NCBI GenBank assembly: GCA_035539855.1
Contig: DATLHO010000170.1
Span: forward strand, 1 to 27,434
Reading direction: 5' to 3'
DNA from: DATLHO01 sp035539855
Lineage (GTDB): Bacteria; Bacteroidota; Ignavibacteria; OLB7
Length of the DNA: 27,434 bases
The translations under genes were made by a program, and so were the position numbers. Positions 22,817-27,434 of the stretch are shown here, piece by piece. Positions within the stretch are counted from its first letter, which is position 1, and every line of letters begins with the position of its first letter. The notes under the pieces were generated by a model that did not search any database, was not told where the DNA came from, and saw only the letters and a list, made by a program, of their open reading frames with translations.

Positions 22817-25800
22817 TCAGCGCGCCACAACGACACGCCTCACGCTCACCCTGCCCGCGTGCACCAGCCGCAGCCAGTACGTGCCGGCGGGAAGATCTGC
22901 CACTGGAATCTCGATGCCTCCGGTCACCCCCGGAACGATCGCGGTGCGGATGTCTCGTCCGCTGTTGTCGATGAGCGTGATGCGCGCATCGCCCGCTCGC
23001 GGCGGAAATCGCATCGAGATCACGGCACTGGTCGGATTGGGGTAGACCTCAACATCGACCACGTCCGTGTTGAGCTCCTGCGGGGACGAAGCAAGGTACT
23101 CGCAGTACAGTAGGGAATCGGCGAGCGCATCGACATAGCAGCCGGCGCCGCCGCCCATCCTGAGATACCAGAGTGGCCCACCATTCTCCGTCATGTACGG
23201 CCCAGCTCCTAGGAACATGTACGTCGTTGGACCGGTCTCCGCGGCTGCGATTTCGTCGGCCCGGTCGGAATCGATCCACCCGTCGAGAATCGAGAGTGCT
23301 CCGTAGTATCCATCCTCTCGTGCGGTAACATCGATACGTCGCTCGTCGAGCACGAACATGCTGTCTCGCGCGTCCACGGCGATCGTGTGGATGAAGGCGG
23401 AGTCCCGCGCATTCGAGAGCCAGTTGAAGCGCCAGGCGTTGGATCGACCCTGTTCGACGTGTGCATTCAGATCCCAATCGACGTCGGCTTGCATCAGCTT
23501 GAGATCGGTCAAGGACAGGGTATCGAGAAATCCGCGCGATTCGACAAGCGCCTCGCGAGCGGTGACGAGGCGTCCAGCTGCCGCCGGCGAGGCCGACGCG
23601 TGCGGATCACCGTCGCGGCGAATGCCGCCGGTATGGCTCGAAGCGTCCCACACCGTCACGGAGCCGTCGGTGCCACCCGTGGCGATGCTGCGTCCGTCAG
23701 GCGCATACGCGATGCTCATCGGTGCCGACTGCGACCATGTCGCAATGTTCGATCGGCCGTCGAGATCCCACACACGAGCCGTACCATCGCTCGATGCGGT
23801 AGCGAGACGGCGACCGTCGGGAGAGAATGCCATGGCATTGAGCCACGAGAGATGCGCCCCGCCCAGACCGCTCAAGCCAGGGATCGAATGACCGGTACTG
23901 ACGTTCTTTGAGATGAAATAGGAATGGTAGGGATGATACACGGCCTCGCCGTCGGTCGTCATCGAGAGCGCACCGAACTGCCACGGCGCAATGCCCTGAG
24001 CCCATCGAATCGAATTCGTTGCGAACGACCACTTCAGGACCACCATCTCCCGGCCCGTCACGATGACCCCGAGACCGTCGGGCTCGACGACGAGGCTGTT
24101 GATCCAGTCCCTCGCGACCATCGGCGAATCGATGCACGAGCGCGTGTCCACGTCCCACCGGCGCACTTGTCTGAAGCTCGCGGAGACGAGCGTGCGCGAA
24201 TCGCGTGTGAACTCGAGAGCGGTAACGGCGTCAGTATGCCCCTCGAGCACACCGACGCTGTCGAGCGTCGACGCGCTCCAGAGCCGGACCGTGCGATCGG
24301 CGCCGCCCGATGCGACGAGCGAGCCGTCGTCGGAAACGGCAAGCCCGAGCGCCCAGCCGCGATGCGCGGCGAGCGTCGTGATCCGCAGTCCGGTCGCGGC
24401 ATCGAACGCGGCGAGCGTGCCATCGCCGCACACCGTGAAGACACGCTCGTCATCGAACGAGAAATCGGCTCGGTAGACCCAGTCGCGATGCCTATCGAGC
24501 AATGCGCTCTGACGCAGCGAATCGCAGTCCCAGATGCGCGCAGTGCCGTCCCGGCTTGCACTGACGAGCGCATGTCTGCCACGGGCGAAGCGGAGGGAGG
24601 TTACGAGATCCCGATGCCCTTCGAGCACGCCAAGGAGCTCGCTGTCTTGTCGGCGCCAGATTGAGATGCGCCCGGTGCGGTCACCGGTCGCCAGCAGTAG
24701 GTCGTCACTGGAAACCGCTGTCGAAACGACTTCTCTGTGATGGACTTCGAGCGATGGAAGAGAGTCGCCGGTCGCCAGATCGAGGAGGTGCACCGCGGCG
24801 CCCTCGAACTCCGCGACGGCAAGTGTACGGCCATCGGGAGAGGCCTCTACGAGCGCTCGCAACCCGCCGCGCCAGGTTGCCAGCGCATGCGTGCCTCGCC
24901 TCGCGCCGCTCGTCGCATCCCATGTGACGAGGCGTCCCGAGTCGCCGAGCGCGGCGCTCACGAGCGTTGCTCCGTCGTCGGCCCAGTCGAACGCGGTGAT
25001 CGACAGCGAATCGCCGACGCGCGTGACGAGCGACCAGTCATCGGTCCGCCAGACGCCGATCGACGTATCGGCGATCGCCGCCACCAGTCTGCCGTCGCGC
25101 GAGAAACGGATCGGCCCTCGGGTCGAGTCGCCGGCGTCGATGGTCGCGAGCAGCGTTCGCGTTGCGGTGCTCCAGAGGCGGAGCTCGCCACTTCTGGAGC
25201 CCGTCGCGATCACGCTGCCATCGATCGAACACGCCACAGCGGTGAGGACGCCACCGTGCCTCACCGTTCCGAGCGCGTCGCCGGAGGCCGCATCCCAGAG
25301 AAGGAGATCGTCCGGCCTCGAGGCGTCGCCTGCGACCGAAGCGACGACGCGACCGTCCGGTGAGAACGCGATGCCCTGGACGGGACCGTCGTGCGCGCCG
25401 AGCATGCGATCGAGTTCGAGCGTTGTTGGATCGAGCATCGTGGGAGCCATGCCCGGGCGCGTCGCCATCAACATCGAGCCGTCGGGGGAAAAGGCGAGAC
25501 CGGTGATGTCCCAGGTCGAGGTCGCAAGAGTCTCGCCAGTCGACAGATCGCACACCGCGAGCCCGAGGCGGCGACCGAGTAGATCTTCCCTGTTCGCGAC
25601 TATGAGATCGCGCCGTGGGTGCAGAGCATAGGGAGGACCGATCCGACGCGTCGAATCGAACATCGATCGAACAAATGAGCCATCGGAGCTTCGGCGGAGC
25701 TGCGCACCACCATCCCACATCAACGTGATCACGTGCTCGCCCGTTCGGTCGAAGGCCTCGGCGCGAACCCTGTCGGAGAACCGTGCGATCAAGGTTCTCG

Positions 25801-26356
25801 CGGGGAGGTCGTAGAGCTCCGAGACATCGGGTTGATATGGCGAATGCACGAGCAGGCGAGTGCCGTCGGGGGAGATCGCGACATCGCCATCACAGCGCGA
25901 CTCGTCACCGAAGCGGCCGATGATCCTGCGCTCGGGAATCGACACCAGTGTAAGGCCAGACGGCCTGCACGTGACGACGAGCGTCTGATCGTCGGGAGCG
26001 AGCGCAAGGCGTCCCTTCACCCAGCCTCGCGAGGGGGGAATTGCAATCGAGTCGAGAACGCGCCACGTCGCGACGTCGAGGATGCGAAGAACCGAATCGG
26101 CGAGGATGATGGCCAGACTGTCGTTACGCGTGAGGACAAAGCTCTCGTTCGTCCACGGCAACCTTCGAATGATGACTCCTCTCTGCACATCCCACAGGGC
26201 TGCACCGACGGTTTGAGTGATCGCCTGGTTCCGGGTGCGGAGGAATCGCGCGGGCTCGCCACCGAACGGCCCCGGCTCGGCGCGCCATAGCGGCGCCGCG
26301 GTCTGCGCAGCCGCCGCGCTGACCATCAAGAGTGCGAGGAGGAAGCAGAGTCGCAT
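22817..26356 (-). CDS. Secreted WD40-repeat protein with T9SS sorting domain
   Basis: Large exported protein of 1179 residues from the ATG at 26356; function unknown. The signal peptide is MRLCFLLALLMVSAAAAQ. Residues about 40-905 contain roughly 12-14 WD40-type repeats, for example FSPDGRVVASVAGDASRP, LEGHRDLVTSLRFARG with SASRDGTARIWD, AVSDDGSLVASGGADRTV and FSPDGRRLATASSDGTARVW. This is enough for two seven-bladed propellers. A 190-residue linker domain of no recognised family follows (LWYLRMGGGAGCYVDALADS). Residues about 1101-1179 (VEVYPNPTSAVISMRF, LPAGTYWLRLVHAG) form a T9SS type A sorting domain. An ATG at 26377 is in frame but would put seven polar residues before the signal peptide. 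Secreted WD40 proteins are less usual than cytoplasmic ones. Confidence 0.9.
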   Translation of the reverse strand: MRLCFLLALLMVSAAAAQTAAPLWRAEPGPFGGEPARFLRTRNQAITQTVGAALWDVQRGVIIRRLPWTNESFVLTRNDSLAIILADSVLRILDVATWRVLDSIAIPPSRGWVKGRLALAPDDQTLVVTCRPSGLTLVSIPERRIIGRFGDESRCDGDVAISPDGTRLLVHSPYQPDVSELYDLPARTLIARFSDRVRAEAFDRTGEHVITLMWDGGAQLRRSSDGSFVRSMFDSTRRIGPPYALHPRRDLIVANREDLLGRRLGLAVCDLSTGETLATSTWDITGLAFSPDGSMLMATRPGMAPTMLDPTTLELDRMLGAHDGPVQGIAFSPDGRVVASVAGDASRPDDLLLWDAASGDALGTVRHGGVLTAVACSIDGSVIATGSRSGELRLWSTATRTLLATIDAGDSTRGPIRFSRDGRLVAAIADTSIGVWRTDDWSLVTRVGDSLSITAFDWADDGATLVSAALGDSGRLVTWDATSGARRGTHALATWRGGLRALVEASPDGRTLAVAEFEGAAVHLLDLATGDSLPSLEVHHREVVSTAVSSDDLLLATGDRTGRISIWRRQDSELLGVLEGHRDLVTSLRFARGRHALVSASRDGTARIWDCDSLRQSALLDRHRDWVYRADFSFDDERVFTVCGDGTLAAFDAATGLRITTLAAHRGWALGLAVSDDGSLVASGGADRTVRLWSASTLDSVGVLEGHTDAVTALEFTRDSRTLVSASFRQVRRWDVDTRSCIDSPMVARDWINSLVVEPDGLGVIVTGREMVVLKWSFATNSIRWAQGIAPWQFGALSMTTDGEAVYHPYHSYFISKNVSTGHSIPGLSGLGGAHLSWLNAMAFSPDGRRLATASSDGTARVWDLDGRSNIATWSQSAPMSIAYAPDGRSIATGGTDGSVTVWDASSHTGGIRRDGDPHASASPAAAGRLVTAREALVESRGFLDTLSLTDLKLMQADVDWDLNAHVEQGRSNAWRFNWLSNARDSAFIHTIAVDARDSMFVLDERRIDVTAREDGYYGALSILDGWIDSDRADEIAAAETGPTTYMFLGAGPYMTENGGPLWYLRMGGGAGCYVDALADSLLYCEYLASSPQELNTDVVDVEVYPNPTSAVISMRFPPRAGDARITLIDNSGRDIRTAIVPGVTGGIEIPVADLPAGTYWLRLVHAGRVSVRRVVVAR

Positions 26357-26405
26357 GGCGTGGTCCGATACGGTCATGGAGAGGGGGGACTCGACTGACA
26401 GTCAA

Positions 26406-26413
26406 CAAACGTA
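26406..26413 (-). promoter_or_regulatory. -7 box before the WD40 gene
   Basis: The minus strand reads TACGTTTG at 26413-26406, a full match to TAnnTTTG, giving a leader of about 45 bases to the chosen ATG. No clear -33 element is seen. Confidence 0.5.
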
Positions 26414-26462
26414 CGGCGTCGACTTCTCAACCGGACGATGGAGTCGAGGACAGCCAAAAACA

Positions 26463-26474
26463 TGACAAATGTCA
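26463..26474. promoter_or_regulatory. Operator-like inverted repeat between WD40 and ferredoxin genes
   Basis: TGACA-AA-TGTCA is a perfect five-base inverted repeat in the A/T-richer centre of the 285-base divergent intergenic region, between the two putative promoters. The shape suits a dimeric regulator, but no family is recognised. The rest of this gap holds only the two promoter candidates, GACTG-A-CAGTC at 26393-26403 and a six-base hairpin at 26518-26537. Confidence 0.3.
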
Positions 26475-26481
26475 CTTTCCA

Positions 26482-26514
26482 TTTGCAGGTTGTTACAGGG
26501 TGGGCATATCTTCT
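26482..26514 (+). promoter_or_regulatory. Possible ferredoxin promoter
   Basis: TTTG at 26482-26485 and TATCTTCT at 26507-26514 are 21 bases apart, the spacing of Bacteroidota -33/-7 promoters. The -7 element matches four of six defined positions. The leader would be about 120 bases. Confidence 0.4.
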
Positions 26515-26641
26515 TACAGTCTGCAATCGCACAGACTCGCTGAGGAACGCGAAACCACGCCTCGAGACAGCTTGACGACGCGCATGTGCCCCCGCCTGGG
26601 CCGACGTGCGCTCCCATCCGACGGACCAATCACACGCCCAC

Positions 26642-26917
26642 ATGGCTCAGTCCGCTGCAGCTCCGAAGAAGCGCAAGAAGCTGATGCCGATCGCGTACAT
26701 CCACGAAGAGGGATGTACCGGTTGCGGGGTCTGCATCGAGTTCTGTCCGGTCGACTGCATCTACTACCGACCTGGCCCCGAGTATCTCGCCGGCGACAAC
26801 GACCACCAGACGGTCAACCCCGTGGTGATCGTCGACGAGGACGTCTGCATCGGCTGCAAGCTGTGCGAGAAGTACTGTCCCTGGGAAACGATCGAAATGG
26901 TGATGCCGGAAGCATAG
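26642..26917 (+). CDS. Ferredoxin with two 4Fe-4S clusters
   Basis: Small electron carrier, 91 residues from the ATG at 26642. It carries two complete cluster motifs: C-T-G-C-G-V-C-I-E-F-C-P (Cys25, 28, 31, 35) and C-I-G-C-K-L-C-E-K-Y-C-P (Cys69, 72, 75, 79). Cys39 is extra. The clusters are separated by a 30-residue loop (YYRPGPEYLAGDND), longer than in clostridial ferredoxins. The N-terminus is basic (PKKRKKLMP). An ATG at 26606 is in frame but adds a His-rich leader without support. No Shine-Dalgarno precedes it. The next gene starts 52 bases downstream on the same strand and may share its transcript and redox pathway. Confidence 0.93.
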   Translation: MAQSAAAPKKRKKLMPIAYIHEEGCTGCGVCIEFCPVDCIYYRPGPEYLAGDNDHQTVNPVVIVDEDVCIGCKLCEKYCPWETIEMVMPEA

Positions 26918-26960
26918 TGCTGACGCGCGATCATCACGCTGACGAGCGGTCACCAAGTTG

Positions 26961-26966
26961 AAGGAG
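26961..26966 (+). promoter_or_regulatory. Ribosome binding site of the last gene
   Basis: AAGGAG lies three bases before the ATG at 26970. The spacing is short, but the match is clear, which is rare in this window, and it supports a real gene start. Confidence 0.6.
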
Positions 26967-26969
26967 ACC

Positions 26970-27434
26970 ATGGCCGATTCCAATCAGAGGAGCACCGGCT
27001 CCGGCGACGAGCCCCGCGATCCCGCGGAGACGATCGCCGGAAACCCGGATGCGGGCACCAGGACGCCTGGCGCTCCGTTCGAGACCGAGCCGACGCCGGT
27101 CGGCGCCGCCGAGCAGGGTGGACCGCCGGCGGAGCATCCCGACGACGCCCATTCGGCAGCGACGCCGGGCGCCTCGGCGCCGCCGCCGCCCGGACCCGCC
27201 TCCGAGAACACCGCCGAGCAGCAGAGCCGCGTCGACGAGCTCAAGGCGAAGATCGCTGCGCTGAAGGCGCAGAAGGGAGAGGGAGCCGTCGCGACCGCAC
27301 CTGCAGCCGCCGCGCCGGTCGCCGCAGCAGCTACCGCGACGGCGACGACGGCCGCCGCGAGCACCGGTGCAGGCGACGCCGACAAGGAGGCGAAGCTCGC
27401 CGAGATGCGCGCGAAGATCGAGGCGGCGAAGGCC
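26970..27434 (+). CDS. Ala/Pro-rich protein with Lys-Ala repeats, 3' end outside the window
   Basis: The frame is open from the ATG at 26970 to the window end, 155 codons without a stop. The first 85 residues are a Pro, Gly, Ala, Glu and Asp-rich disordered stretch. Then a Lys/Ala amphipathic segment appears (VDELKAKIAALKAQKGEG), followed by an Ala/Thr-rich linker and a second similar segment (KEAKLAEMRAKIEAAKA) that is cut by the edge. No signal peptide or membrane segment is visible. The conserved domain presumably lies further downstream, so the function cannot be read. Its position after the ferredoxin suggests, without proof, an electron-transfer protein with an N-terminal extension. Confidence 0.75.
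   Translation, partial: MADSNQRSTGSGDEPRDPAETIAGNPDAGTRTPGAPFETEPTPVGAAEQGGPPAEHPDDAHSAATPGASAPPPPGPASENTAEQQSRVDELKAKIAALKAQKGEGAVATAPAAAAPVAAAATATATTAAASTGAGDADKEAKLAEMRAKIEAAKA

Noticed and set aside
1..27434. CRISPR arrays, insertion sequences, prophage or defence genes
   Set aside because: No regularly spaced direct repeats, transposase or integrase motifs, or defence-gene domains were seen; the genes are mostly core functions.

Overview
The window is a GC-rich bacterial chromosome segment with ordinary core genes and no mobile elements, CRISPR arrays, rRNA or recognisable tRNA genes. Several signs point to the Bacteroidota/Chlorobiota side of the FCB group (for example a Kapabacteria-, Ignavibacteria- or Rhodothermia-like lineage). 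Two very large secreted proteins end in type IX secretion (T9SS) type A sorting domains. Most start codons lack a Shine-Dalgarno sequence. Bacteroidota-style -7 boxes (TAnnTTTG) lie upstream of rpmH and of the WD40 gene. A small DUF3098-like membrane protein is also present. The exact lineage is inference.

Layout. (1) 1-2549, plus strand: aroB (5' end outside the window), aroQ and aroC, a compact shikimate/chorismate operon. (2) 2600-5143, minus strand: asd and a DUF4397-like lipoprotein gene. (3) 5290-8241, minus strand: rpmH, rnpA, yidD and yidC, the classical gene set beside bacterial origins. The 52-codon rpmH is at 8083-8241. A long imperfect hairpin separates rpmH from rnpA. (4) 8242-10188: a 390-base intergenic region that is the best oriC candidate, then dnaA on the plus strand, which is not followed by dnaN. 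(5) 10318-15518, minus strand: a 1161-residue Asp-box beta-propeller T9SS substrate and a PBP4-type D-Ala-D-Ala carboxypeptidase. (6) 15715-19807, plus strand: an unrecognised protein with an acidic five-residue-period repeat region, then obgE, then an orphan FecCD-type ABC permease. (7) 19808-20440: an intergenic segment with four mutually complementary sequence blocks, followed by the DUF3098-like gene. (8) 20519-22706, minus strand: a PfkB-family kinase overlapping hutI, which has a TTG start set by a strong ribosome binding site. (9) 22817-26356, minus strand: a second T9SS substrate, made of WD40 repeats. (10) 26642-27434, plus strand: a two-cluster ferredoxin and the start of an Ala/Pro-rich protein that runs off the window.

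How the genes relate. The core blocks cover aromatic precursor synthesis, aspartate-family amino acids, inner-membrane protein insertion with tRNA 5' maturation, replication initiation, peptidoglycan trimming and ribosome assembly. The two T9SS proteins share an architecture of signal peptide, many-bladed propeller, linker and sorting domain, and they probably reach the cell surface or medium. Perfect inverted repeats mark the dnaA/propeller and DUF3098/hutI convergent borders and the 3' end of yidC. No clearly new multi-gene system is visible. The best leads are the repeat protein before obgE, the four-block structure at 19815-19899, the rpmH-rnpA hairpin, the origin region and the two propeller proteins.
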